The notes under the pieces: generated by a model
Told to the model about the DNA's origin: nothing
Databases searched by the model: none
Seen by the model: only the letters and a program-made list of their open reading frames with translations
Translations under genes and position numbers: made by a program
Assembly (NCBI RefSeq): GCF_001983175.1
Contig: NZ_MNPW01000013.1
Coordinates: forward strand, 62,001 to 126,000
Direction: 5' to 3'
Source of the DNA: Pseudomonas cedrina subsp. cedrina
GTDB taxonomy: Bacteria > Pseudomonadota > Gammaproteobacteria > Pseudomonadales > Pseudomonadaceae
DNA length: 64,000 bases
In this document: positions 19,501 to 25,939 of the stretch, piece by piece
Position numbering within the stretch: the first letter of the stretch is position 1
How the letters are laid out: each line of letters opens with the position of its first letter

Positions 19501-22500
19501 GCCGACGGTGGCATGAACATCGAAGGTGGGCGTGATGTCACCGTGATCGGCAGTCAATTGAAAGCCGGTGACGACATGCTGCTGGGCGCCACCGGTGACG
19601 TCGCGGTGCTGTCAGGTGTTGAAGAGCATGGCTCTTACAGCAAGAAGACCAAGTCTGGATTCCTGGGGCTTTCAAAAAGTGGCAAGAGCCAACTGAAAAC
19701 GACCGCCACGCAAGTAGGCAGTGAGTTGGAGGCCGGCAACGACGTGGTGGTGGCTGCGGGCAATGACATTCGCTTGCGGGCGAGTGAGATTAATGCCGAG
19801 AACGATGCTGAGTTGCGGGCAGGGCTGGTAAAGGATACCGGTGACATCAACCTGGTATCGGCCAATGACACGGCCTATAGCCGTAGTGAGAAATACGAGA
19901 AGAAGACCGGTTCAATCTCGGGTGGCTTCATCGCGATCTCCTCGGCCAAGAAGGCCGGACAGGAAGCCCAGAGCAGCACCAGCGTTGGTAGCCAGGTTAT
20001 GGCAGATCGCGATGCGACTCTGCAGGCCGAGCGCGACATCAACCTGGTGGGCAGTGGCATCAGTGCCGGACGTGACGTCAGTCTCAATGCGGGGCGCGAC
20101 GTCAACGTAGTCGCTGCACAAAACTCGAAAAGCGAGCGTGATTGGGCCAAGTCGAAACAGACCGGTATTGGGGTGTCCAGTGATGCCAATGGCGTCACGT
20201 TCTTTGCCGGTACCGATCGCAGCGGCGAGAAAAATCGCCTTGAGCAGCAGACTGCGGCTGCGAGCCAAATCAGCGCGGGTGAAAATCTGGCGATTATGGC
20301 CAAGCGGGATATCAACCAGCGCGGCTCTGATCTGGCGGCGGACAACGATATTGACCTGAAGGCTGGGCGCAATATCAATATTGATGCAGCTCGTGAGCGT
20401 TTGTTGGTAGAGCAACAGCTTGAAAAGGAGCGCAATGGGGTTAGCGTATCGCTCAATCATAACTATGGCAGCACGAAGGATGCTGTGAGTGGTGCAGGCA
20501 AAGGTGAGGACAATGTCAGCAAGGGCTCAAGCACTCTGAGGGGCGTCGATGCTGTTGGCCAATTCCTGGCAGGTCCTACGGGAGACCTGAAAATCGGCAG
20601 TAGTAGTGAAAGTACCAGCAAACAAGTAGTGGAAGTGACCAATCGGCCTTCGACACTCCATGCCGGAAAGGACCTCAACATGACTGCCGGTAACGATGTT
20701 GCAGTCGCTGGTGGTCAGTTAAGCGCAGGTCGGGATATCAACGTAACAGGACGTGATATCAATCTTGATGTCGCCAAAGGCAACATCGAAAAGAATGACT
20801 CTCAGAGTCAGAGCTGGGCGGGCATTCATGGCGGTACCAGCGGCGGGGCCAAGCTGGGGATCGGTGGGAGTCATGGTGTTGCTGACGAAGACGCCAGCCA
20901 TGATACTTCGACACCCACAGTGGTAGATGCAGGGCGAGATATCAATCTGATTGCGAGTCATGACTTGAATCTTATTGGAACTCAAGCCCGGTCGGGTCGC
21001 GACATTGATCTAAAAGCTGGAAATGATCTGAATATTGGTGCGGCGAAAAATGAGAGTAATAGCGAAAGTACTAGAAGCAGTGGTGGAGGGGAGATAGGAC
21101 TCACCCTGGGCGGTCAAGAAGGCGCTGGTATCTATGTGAGCGTCAGTATGGGCAAGGGGGATCTTGAAAGGGAGAAGCAGGGGCAACAGAACGCCTACCT
21201 ATATGCAGGAGACCGTCTGAGTTTCGGCAGCGGGAGAGATACCAACATCGCCGGCGCTGAGCTGCGCGGGGATCAGATAACCGGTCGCGTGGGTCGAGAT
21301 TTGAGCGTTTCTTCGGTTCCTGACACCGGTAAGGTTAAAGGGAAGGAATTTGATATTAGCGCAACCGTAACAATTGGCCCGGGCGCGGGTGTTAGCGGTT
21401 CAGTCGGTTATGGTCAGACCACGGGTAAAACCAACTGGGTAGAAGATCAGACCCGTATCACTGGGCGAGACAAGGTCGATATCCGCACAGAGGATCACAC
21501 GCAATTGGATGGTGCGTTGATCGCTTCAGACACCGGTAATCTCAAACTGGATACAGGGACGCTTGGGTTCAACGACATCGCAGGAAAAGATAATGAGCAT
21601 GGGTACTACCTGAGTGTTGGCGGCTCCTACAAAGAGGGTCAGAGCACCACACAAGACCCAAGCCAAGTGGGTAAGGGGAAAGCCGGCGATAGCGGTTGGA
21701 GTGTTTCGGGCTGGAAGTACGACAAGGAACGTGAACAGTCGGTCCGCGCGACGGTTGGTTCGGGGGAGATAATTGTTCGAGATGCTGCTGACGCGGCTTC
21801 GGTTGTCGCAGGCCTCAATCGTGATGTAAGTAAAGCTTACGAAGTCACCAGGGATAAAGAAAAGCGCACAGATCTTTACATCACTGACTCTTCATTGACG
21901 GCGGTGACAAACCCCACTGCAACGATTGCGCAATGGACAACTGATGCTAAGAAGCTTGGAGATCGGGGTGAGGAAACCATTCAAGTACTCCTAGATCTTT
22001 TTAGCGCGGGTACGGACATTGCCATCGGAAAGAACCCCGACAGAGTCTCCGACGTGATGGCCGCCAAAGCCTTCGTTAGGCAATTGGGTAGTCGCCATCC
22101 GGAAGACCGTGCAGCGCTGATCAATAAAGTGATCGCGGGTATAACTGGAAAAGAGCAGGCACCTGAAAACCAGGCGTTGGTTGATAAGCTCACTCAAATT
22201 GCGGGCGATGATCCCAACAAAGCTCTGATCGTTATGAGTTTGTTAACGACCTTGAACGGTCCTAGAACTGGCGCAAGCAATTTAGTGGCGATTCCTGTGG
22301 CGGCTGAAGCAGTCGTCGTGGCTGTCGGTGCTGTTCTGGTAGCGTCAGATGCGACGTTTCAGGAGAAGGCGCGTATTGCTGCGAATTCGCTGGTGGAGTC
22401 AGGTGCGAAGGCTGGAAAGGATGCGGCCCAACAAATCAGGGTTTCCGTCGCTGTTTGGGAGATTTTGCTTGGCACCTCCTTTCCGATTCATCAGCTCGAC

Positions 22501-23097
22501 CCTGAACATTTGGCCTATATCACTCCCATTCTTGAGATTAACGGAGTAAATCCGAGCAGTGGTGGTTTCGTAAATGGCGGCGTTGTTAACCCTGCTACCA
22601 ATACCGGTGGGACCCAGCTGGACGGGCAGCGGGATGATGGAAAATACGTAACGCCCGAGCATCGACTCGACCCTGGGAATATGTACAATGAGAATGCCAA
22701 CGGTGCTATTAGCGAGGAAACGTCTAAGCTTCTTGGCGACGCGAATCAGCAGCTCAAGCTTTATATTGGAACATTTGGTAAGTACAAGCCGCCGACTGTG
22801 ATTGGTGCTGTAGACCCATTAACAGGGAAGATAGTGACTTCCTCAAGTGGATCAATTCCAGATGTGATTGCTCCAGAATTACGGGCGTATGCTGAAAAAC
22901 TGGGAGGTTTGGGTGTGAAAACAGCTTGTGGGAACACGTTAGGACGTTGTGCCGAATTTCGTGCCGCGAATGAGCTACTCCTAAATAATCCGGGACTAAG
23001 GTTGAGCGATATTAAGTTCACACCTGCTATCCGTCCTCGTACAGGAGAGGTAGTTCCTAGGTGCGAAAACTGCACAAATATATTTGGAGCTGAGTAA
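10510..23097 (+). CDS. cdiA: CdiA, contact-dependent growth inhibition effector, 4195 aa
   Basis: Secreted toxin filament. Residues 1-48 are an extended signal peptide ending AQA. About 49-300 is the TPS export domain (with the NPYGISCNGCGF motif). About 310-2100 is a long run of FHA-1 repeats of the form LDNxxGxLxS. About 2107-2340 is lower in GC and holds the only cysteine clusters, the expected place of the receptor-binding domain. About 2400-2665 is the export-arrest region with YLIETNP at 2538. About 2670-3610 are FHA-2 repeats (AGRDVxLxAGRD). A pretoxin region follows without a VENN motif. The last ~110 residues have C4147-A-E4149 and C4185-E-N-C4188, the zinc-site pattern of YwqJ-like deaminases. 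A nucleobase-deaminase toxin is inferred. The stop overlaps cdiI by one base. Confidence 0.92.
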   Translation: MDVRQFAFLARQPSAAVKTRSSFLGLPKRGLALVLANAMFWQPLLAQADGIVVSAPGTSLGQAGNGVPIVNIAAPNGSGLSHNQFSDYNVGQQGVILNNATSRTQSTQLGGIIVGNPNFNGAAASVILNEVNGGSPSQLRGYTEVAGQSAHVIVANPYGISCNGCGFINTPQATLTTGKALIENGQISRYQVDKGSVTIDGAGLNANNVDQFEIITRAATINAQIQAKKLTIVAGRNDVDARTLNATARAADGSQAPDLAIDSSALGGMYVGAVKLVGTESGVGVRLSGDMVAGGDIQIDTAGNVVMGQASAGTAIAVKAASVETQGAVYAGTDLSVKTQGALSNRQTLAARDSITLDAGGRLTNGGIIEAGINVDNSRNAQGDVRLIAQAIDNSGKTVIASRDLTVNTGALSNQGGTLGSGQRLSITSGSLDNSQTGRLVSDGDLTVRIDDLLDNQTKGNVLAKGVMVVQAGRLDNRSGVVSANQNLNLHVGQVDNREGVLNSKQALAITGQSLSNQGGLVGAIGPVRLTVETVNNTKGRIASEDELDATLGVLNQQGGELVAQGDLTLNAGTVDNRNGGLIAATKVLKLKADSIDNRAGEISSQQNLELSGEYLDNRGGKLLAGTTLELAVSEVVNQAKGLVFAKDVRLTGTRLDNTDGTLGGQRSLELKLSESLDNTRGKLNSEGSIALAGQRIDNTSGSISSAGQLNINTTADLLNNAGTVESAQGLTLTIGSLDNTQGLLKSQRETNLVTGQFTNGLNGRVISAERLDLTATHVTNSGRIASVGTLNANLGGLTQLGGAELVSNAQLTLDLHNGKLTNAGLINAPILLLNNLASIDNQSGEISSQNAFTLTTQNLNNTNGKLISNQELTLRVGQVLNNFKGLISGRGDVDISASELIDNQRGSVIADGTLLLSSATLDNRSGEIAGKAQVTVNADRFDNQKGQLISTEGLHISSANLDNREGLVGAVKALKLDVDHLDNRAGEVTGNADVTITGLQLNNSDKGVVFSGLGLKLAVDQVINRTLGQLNGQRLTLAGTSLDNTGGKLFSQQPLMLTLAGDLDNSEGLLSSEGTLDVKAHRLNNTKGSLSSAQGLNVSVTSMLNNKSGELLTDGNLILRSADLDNEQGNISGKGPVSVTSGEVNNQGGRLNSGDTLSLTTAQLNNGGSIGSTKAMTASVTGLNQQGGKLFSNAGLSLDMNNGQLNNQDGLINAVGPLLLNNLTNVTNNGGEISSGQAFSLTAQNLDNSNGKLLSNQGLTLRIDQALTNIKGLIGGASLTAQATAMDNRGGSLTSRGDLQLTSAGLLNNSDQGLISAAQAVTVHSADLNNQSGTLLGAAVTLNAMALDNTASGLINSRSTLNLKAASLNSGNGGEVSAKGAMAIDLNALALAGGRIVGEQGITVDFNNNDLDNRNGLILANGPLTLKNLRDLSNQGGEISSQQSFALAARTLDNSAGKLISSQVLTLNADTLNNGANGLMSGWQGLNVSGGSLDNRDHGTLSSRNGAIDVRLSGALQNNTEGALVSQGRLDVSAASLDNRGKSVLSSGAGQHLSVTGALVNGDGSLIESGTTLDVQAATLANQATINAQQAFTFTGTDLTNNGGTLASNGQLTLDLLGNLNNSGGKLVSAGPLLLQRASQVYNDADGQIASQGLLTLFTGGLDNSERGTIVAKERVAITASDVVQNHTNGLIYSQDADVQLNAAGLNNAKGVVQGQTGLSLKIRGDVDNQGGTLASFKGLLDAQLAAGLNNQGGIIQAQRLNLLANSINNQGGRIAAQAGDAVVNANNFANSNGGVYAKGLVRVGGQQVDNSAGQIAGGAVELAANGLLTNRGGVIESDGSLNVAANSVDNQGGQIRALGSGGKTNFQIGGVFDNRNGRLETSNTDLTLNVGGFQNQGGSLLHAGKGFFDIATANLTQAGGDVVTRGGLTLTANNWTNSSVIQAGRLTINVNTLNQTASGQLLASDSLIGTGGNWNNDGLITSDGTADLTLTGNYVGKGRYSSVGTLGLSAAQLNVSSAASIAGGGDTTLNIAGAFNNYGRVTSAAKLSVGAGAINNYATLGSTQALLLQTPTLLNEGGLIFSGSNIDIKVGDLLNNDNAAIYSLGNLNIGGQQGGKANSVVNFSSSIQSDADFTVASTVFENKRQGVAGKERLLSGDITFDCDGNKCYYMNYFVEERYVSEATFSGQAATVSVGGDFNADVGRFNNFASTIVSGGNISFKTDVFENNSVSTGEFTRSRVYKSTPGRKHSAPFFAGINGDGPVDIYAKRNSKYAMEYYGGLSCGGGDGDPCYDIWMWGAGAKTGYLNPYFGQGPEVSVPAAILALNLMSDVRNYQSSSSAAAVIQAGKTVSINATKSIQNGDIKNLAPFMNQGQQNGVAKPTTITKDISVNAQLPPDLAQRQVNPVALPNFALPTGQNGLFRLSSGGVSATQVAQRSNGPKSWTLSEASIKLAHREQALPQNQGRTIQLGGASQIAVDSRPVSVGAREASGINAGSSPSLNIPGITQLATSTPGSGQTLNRVQGLPDRTIVSKPHKYLIETNPVLTDLKQFMSSDYLLAGLGYNPDESAKRLGDGLYEQRLIQQAIVERTGQRFIDGQASDEAVFRHLMDNAIRSKQALDLSVGVSLTGQQVAALTHDIVWLEENVINGEKVLVPVLYLAQADNRLAPNGALIAGQDISLMAGENLENAGTLRATHNLSAKAGNDLANSGLIEAGNRLDLLAGNNIVNKAGGIIAGRDVTLTAVGGDVINERSVTTTGYSSGTSIRRDYLDSAARIEAANDLSLNAGRDVSNNGSVLASGRDTTITAGRDVRLDAVEQRNSVDMGSRYRTETVTQTGASLDAGRDVKVTAGRDFSAIASRIDAKRDLSISAADDLSISSAADEQHSSSKSKKVTRSEDHISQVSSVLKAGGDVSLSAGKDLELTASRVAGGGNVALEAQRDLSILSALDEDASFYSKKSKGSFGRSKSEQRESYDSTNVASVVEAGKDLTVNASKKADGGMNIEGGRDVTVIGSQLKAGDDMLLGATGDVAVLSGVEEHGSYSKKTKSGFLGLSKSGKSQLKTTATQVGSELEAGNDVVVAAGNDIRLRASEINAENDAELRAGLVKDTGDINLVSANDTAYSRSEKYEKKTGSISGGFIAISSAKKAGQEAQSSTSVGSQVMADRDATLQAERDINLVGSGISAGRDVSLNAGRDVNVVAAQNSKSERDWAKSKQTGIGVSSDANGVTFFAGTDRSGEKNRLEQQTAAASQISAGENLAIMAKRDINQRGSDLAADNDIDLKAGRNINIDAARERLLVEQQLEKERNGVSVSLNHNYGSTKDAVSGAGKGEDNVSKGSSTLRGVDAVGQFLAGPTGDLKIGSSSESTSKQVVEVTNRPSTLHAGKDLNMTAGNDVAVAGGQLSAGRDINVTGRDINLDVAKGNIEKNDSQSQSWAGIHGGTSGGAKLGIGGSHGVADEDASHDTSTPTVVDAGRDINLIASHDLNLIGTQARSGRDIDLKAGNDLNIGAAKNESNSESTRSSGGGEIGLTLGGQEGAGIYVSVSMGKGDLEREKQGQQNAYLYAGDRLSFGSGRDTNIAGAELRGDQITGRVGRDLSVSSVPDTGKVKGKEFDISATVTIGPGAGVSGSVGYGQTTGKTNWVEDQTRITGRDKVDIRTEDHTQLDGALIASDTGNLKLDTGTLGFNDIAGKDNEHGYYLSVGGSYKEGQSTTQDPSQVGKGKAGDSGWSVSGWKYDKEREQSVRATVGSGEIIVRDAADAASVVAGLNRDVSKAYEVTRDKEKRTDLYITDSSLTAVTNPTATIAQWTTDAKKLGDRGEETIQVLLDLFSAGTDIAIGKNPDRVSDVMAAKAFVRQLGSRHPEDRAALINKVIAGITGKEQAPENQALVDKLTQIAGDDPNKALIVMSLLTTLNGPRTGASNLVAIPVAAEAVVVAVGAVLVASDATFQEKARIAANSLVESGAKAGKDAAQQIRVSVAVWEILLGTSFPIHQLDPEHLAYITPILEINGVNPSSGGFVNGGVVNPATNTGGTQLDGQRDDGKYVTPEHRLDPGNMYNENANGAISEETSKLLGDANQQLKLYIGTFGKYKPPTVIGAVDPLTGKIVTSSSGSIPDVIAPELRAYAEKLGGLGVKTACGNTLGRCAEFRAANELLLNNPGLRLSDIKFTPAIRPRTGEVVPRCENCTNIFGAE
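16830..17500 (+). other. Low-GC segment of cdiA, probable receptor-binding region
   Basis: The codons for residues about 2107-2330 are clearly richer in A and T than the FHA repeats on either side. The repeat pattern stops, and the protein becomes aromatic and charged with two cysteine pairs (CDGNKC and CGGGDGDPC). In studied CdiA proteins the receptor-binding domain lies between FHA-1 and the export-arrest domain and varies between classes. Position and composition both fit. The receptor cannot be told from the sequence. Confidence 0.55.
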
Positions 23098-23540
23098 TGC
23101 AGATGGATGACGAATTTTTAGAGATAAATGACTTGGATTGGTTTGCGTCTTATCAGGATGGGGCGCTTTCGCATTTTGCTACTGGAGGGAATGGGTTTGT
23201 CCCAGACTCGGTTCGCGCATCGATTTTAAGTTATGAACTTTTATTCGATTATTTTTGTTCCTTGCCCGAGGTTTTTGAGTGCGAGGTTGAGGAAGAGAAT
23301 CTGAATTTGTTTGAATCTCATGTTAAGCGTGAACGCTATTTGCAGTCCTTTATTTCGATGGCTAAAAAAGGATTGTATAGCTATGACGTTGAGAGCGATG
23401 GTTATAAGCTAATCGCTAAGCCTAGAGTAGGATTAAGGGTCTTTGATTTGCCCGATGAGGTCAGGTCTGCTCTTGGGACAGTATTAGCTTCTTCCTCAGA
23501 GGACGTTCGAATTATTAAGCGCTTTATGTTTGGTAAGTAG
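23097..23540 (+). CDS. cdiI: CdiI, immunity protein for the CdiA toxin
   Basis: A 147-residue acidic, soluble protein with no signal peptide. Its ATG overlaps the cdiA stop (TAATG), as expected for translational coupling of toxin and antidote. The N-terminus reads MQMDDEFLEINDLDWFASYQDG; the C-terminal third is basic and ends FMFGK. Codon use is AT-rich like the toxin tip and unlike cdiB, a sign that toxin and immunity genes are exchanged together. I do not recognise an immunity family with certainty; the role is inferred from position, size and charge. It should act in the cytoplasm by binding the deaminase domain. Confidence 0.8.
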   Translation: MQMDDEFLEINDLDWFASYQDGALSHFATGGNGFVPDSVRASILSYELLFDYFCSLPEVFECEVEEENLNLFESHVKRERYLQSFISMAKKGLYSYDVESDGYKLIAKPRVGLRVFDLPDEVRSALGTVLASSSEDVRIIKRFMFGK

Positions 23541-23631
23541 CTTGAAAAGATCCATCCTATCTGAATAGGAGGGGCGGATTGGTCCAAAAAAATAAATCTG
23601 CTCCGAATGCCACTTACTTAACATTCTTCGG

Positions 23632-23847
23632 GTGTCCATTTTTCCTCACCTCAGCCCTAGAGTTATGGCAGTGAGGCGCGCAGATGAAGTCTCTATTGAC
23701 TGGGACCGTGATGCTTGGGCAACCCGTATTTTAAATAATGAAGTAAAAATCTATTCACTTTATGATGTGGAGTTTTTAGTCACTATAAGTTTGGATGACT
23801 TCGATAGGGCTTTGCGAGGTTGGAAGGAGTTTCACATATCATTGTAG
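23632..23847 (+). CDS. Short ORF, possible orphan immunity remnant
   Basis: A 71-codon frame that may be the tail of a decayed gene. The second half (VSIDWDRDAWATRILNNEVKIYSLYDVEFLVTISLDDFDRALRGWKEF) looks like a real folded acidic domain, while the first 15 residues look random. No good ribosome site precedes the start at 23632 (the likely start codon is not clear). AT-rich composition matches cdiI. CDI loci often keep orphan toxin/immunity fragments downstream of cdiI, and this fits as an inference. It could equally be an unrelated small gene. Confidence 0.35.
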   Translation: MSIFPHLSPRVMAVRRADEVSIDWDRDAWATRILNNEVKIYSLYDVEFLVTISLDDFDRALRGWKEFHISL

Positions 23848-24318
23848 GTATAGGAAGAGTTGCTGGATAAGGCGTAACGCAGGCCGTTAGCCCGCGATTA
23901 TATTCTTGGTGGTTCAGTAATTTTAGATAACCCTCCTCAATCCATCCACCCACCCATTGCCATCATCTTGAAGTACGCCATATGGAAGTCGACTGGGTCA
24001 GATACACATTCGAGATTACGCGGTAGCTGACTGCGGGCGCCTCCTTTTCCTACAAGTCATTGCTTTGTCACGCTTTGACAAGCCAACCTAACACGACTAA
24101 CTTTCCTGACGTGACGCATTCATGCGATCCACGCTATGCAGCAATTCTATCCCTTCGCCACATTTCGTCGTGGTCCCGGTGCACCTAACAGGTAGCAAGT
24201 GACTGTTAATCATTGGGTCTGTTTGTCGTTTTCCAGTTTCTTTGGCTTAAAAAGTGCCAGCACCCATGGAAAGTCAATCCACCCCCGCTAATTTTTGAAA
24301 TCTGCAGCGTCGACACGG
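23848..24318. other. Intergenic region between CDI locus and integrase
   Basis: In 471 bases I see no supportable gene, terminator hairpin or tRNA. Composition is mixed and drifts along the segment, which suggests scraps of former genes. The integrase at 24319-25602 ends at its right edge and is transcribed toward it. Confidence 0.4.
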
Positions 24319-25602
24319 CTATGCTTTGATCTTTCTTGCGAACTCATGTGGAGTGACATGCTCCTCCTGATTCACGTCCAGGTAATCGCTCCACCAATTC
24401 ATGATAAGCCTCCGCTCTTCGATGAACTCAGCTTTGTGTATATATGCGGCTCTGACCTTGTTCCGCTCCCTGTGGCTCATTTGTCGCTCAATTGCTGTCT
24501 CTGACCATAATCCCGACTCGACCAGTGCGCTGCAGGCCATGGTGCGAAAGCCGTGTCCGCAAAGTTCTGCTTGGGTGTTATAGCCCATCGACCGAAGCGC
24601 TTTATTCACCGTGTTTTCTGAAAGCGGTTTACGCGGGTTGGCATCGCCGGCGAATACCAGATCAAACTCCCCGGTCAGAGCCTGGATTTGTTTGAGCAAG
24701 CCAATTGCCTGGGGGGAGAGAGGGACCAAATGGATGTCGCCCTGCATTTTTGTACCCCGAGTGGAGAAGCTGACACCTTCAAGTGCCTGGCGAGTATCGG
24801 GGATTTCCCATACCGCGCGCTGGAGGTCAAACTCGTTCCAGCGGGCGAAACGCAGTTCGCTGGAGCGAACGAACAGATGCAGAGAAAGCTGGACTGTCAG
24901 TCGTGTCAGGGCCCGACCTTTGTAAGCGGCGATTCGCGCCTGCAGTTCAGGTAACCGCGACAGGGGCAGGGCGGGGCGATGGGTCACGCGGCGTGATTTG
25001 ACTGAGCCTTCTAGATCATAGGCAGGGTTTAGGCTGATGATGCGAGCGCGTTTTGCTTCACGCATGATGTTCATCAAATAGCATTTGACGCGCAGAGCAA
25101 CGTCTATCGAGCCCTTTGTCTTGATGGCTTCTATGGGTTGCAACAGGTCGTGGGTGTCCAGGTCCACAATAGAACGCGCGCCAATATGGGGTAGGACATA
25201 GGTTTGAAGACGGCGCCAAACATTCTTTGCGTGGCCGGGCGTCCATTTGGCAGACATGCCCCGGTGCCAATCAAGCGCCACCTCTTCAAAGGTTCTACCG
25301 TTCACCTGCGCTTGTACTTTGGCGTTTCGCTTGTTTTCTACCGGATCAATGCCTTGGACAATCAAACGCTTGGCTTGCAGCCGTTTTGCTCGAGCGTCCA
25401 CAAGGCTGACAACCGGATAATTGCCGAAAGAAGTCAGGCCTTGCTTGCCATTGGGCTTGGTATAACGAAAACGCCAGCCCTTTCGACCATTGGGTTGGAC
25501 TAAGAGAAAAAGACCTTCTCCGTCAAAGAGTCCGTAGGGGCGGTCTTTCGGCTTGGCTGTGCGGCACGCCGCGTCAGAGAGTGGAGTAGTGGTGCGCGAC
25601 AT
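24319..25602 (-). CDS. int: P4-type tyrosine integrase (DUF4102 N-terminus) of genomic island
   Basis: A 427-residue tyrosine recombinase started at the ATG at 25602 (MSRTTTPLSDAACRTAKP); the frame is open upstream but lacks family resemblance there. The N-terminal domain (GLFLLVQPNGRKGWRFRY, LTSFGNYPVVSLVDARAK) is the arm-binding DUF4102 type. Catalytic residues are visible as R in FVRSSELRFARW, HGFR, then SHRERNKVRAAYIH with the nucleophilic tyrosine. Such integrases insert islands at tRNA 3' ends. It starts about 160 bp downstream of the tRNA-Leu fragment and runs in the same direction, the usual layout for a P4-like island. It probably moved the CDI locus and perhaps the ICE. Confidence 0.9.
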   Translation of the reverse strand: MSRTTTPLSDAACRTAKPKDRPYGLFDGEGLFLLVQPNGRKGWRFRYTKPNGKQGLTSFGNYPVVSLVDARAKRLQAKRLIVQGIDPVENKRNAKVQAQVNGRTFEEVALDWHRGMSAKWTPGHAKNVWRRLQTYVLPHIGARSIVDLDTHDLLQPIEAIKTKGSIDVALRVKCYLMNIMREAKRARIISLNPAYDLEGSVKSRRVTHRPALPLSRLPELQARIAAYKGRALTRLTVQLSLHLFVRSSELRFARWNEFDLQRAVWEIPDTRQALEGVSFSTRGTKMQGDIHLVPLSPQAIGLLKQIQALTGEFDLVFAGDANPRKPLSENTVNKALRSMGYNTQAELCGHGFRTMACSALVESGLWSETAIERQMSHRERNKVRAAYIHKAEFIEERRLIMNWWSDYLDVNQEEHVTPHEFARKIKA

Positions 25603-25697
25603 AAGTATACGACCTGATATCGAACCGATTTGTATCCCTAAATTTATACCTAAATTCACTGGAACTCGGCAAAAACCGACGGAACGCCACAAACGAA

Positions 25698-25721
25698 AAA
25701 ACCCGCCAAACGGCGGGTTTT
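25698..25721. terminator. Terminator between tRNA-Leu fragment and integrase
   Basis: Stem AAAACCCGCC (25698-25707) and GGCGGGTTTT (25712-25721) with a 4-base loop. A- and T-runs on both sides make it potentially bidirectional. It lies just downstream of the tRNA 3' end on the minus strand, so it probably once ended the tRNA-Leu transcript. Confidence 0.75.
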
Positions 25722-25764
25722 AAAGGCTTCCACGGACTTTACAGGCCGTCAGTGGAACAAGAGA

Positions 25765-25822
25765 TGGTGCCCGAACCCGGAATCGAACCGGGACGCCCTT
25801 ACGAGCGGGGGATTTTAAGTCC
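25765..25822 (-). other. attR-type 3' fragment of tRNA-Leu(UAA)
   Basis: Read on the minus strand this is the 3' half of a leucine tRNA. It starts at GGACTTAAAATCC (anticodon loop, anticodon TAA), then has a long class II variable arm (CGCTCGTAAGGGCG), the T arm (GGTTCGATTCC), the acceptor strand and CCA. The bases further upstream do not form the 5' half, D arm or acceptor partner, so it is not a functional gene. It lies between two integrase genes. The usual explanation is displacement of the original 3' half by a phage that integrated in the anticodon loop and restored the tRNA at its far end. Confidence 0.8.
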
Positions 25823-25858
25823 GCAAGGTATTCTTTTAAATACAATAAGTTAGCGTCT

Positions 25859-25939
25859 ATTCTGCACCGCTACGAGTAGTTTTTACCTCGCTTGCAGCCC
25901 TTTGTTTTCAAGGGGGTTAAAACTATTGCGGTGCAGAAT
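25859..25939. repeat. 12-bp inverted repeat in prophage attachment region
   Basis: ATTCTGCACCGC (25859-25870) and GCGGTGCAGAAT (25928-25939) are perfect inverted copies 57 bp apart. The right copy abuts the stop codon of the phage integrase. Placed 40-120 bp from the crossover, they could be integrase or excisionase arm sites. An RNA stem at the end of the integrase transcript is the alternative. Confidence 0.55.

Noticed and set aside
11500..21300. CRISPR-like periodic repeats
   Set aside because: The periodicity is that of degenerate protein repeats (FHA-1 and FHA-2) in an open frame; no identical short repeats with spacers.
25750..25850. Functional tRNA-Leu gene
   Set aside because: Only the 3' half from the anticodon loop is present; the upstream bases do not form the D arm or the 5' acceptor strand.
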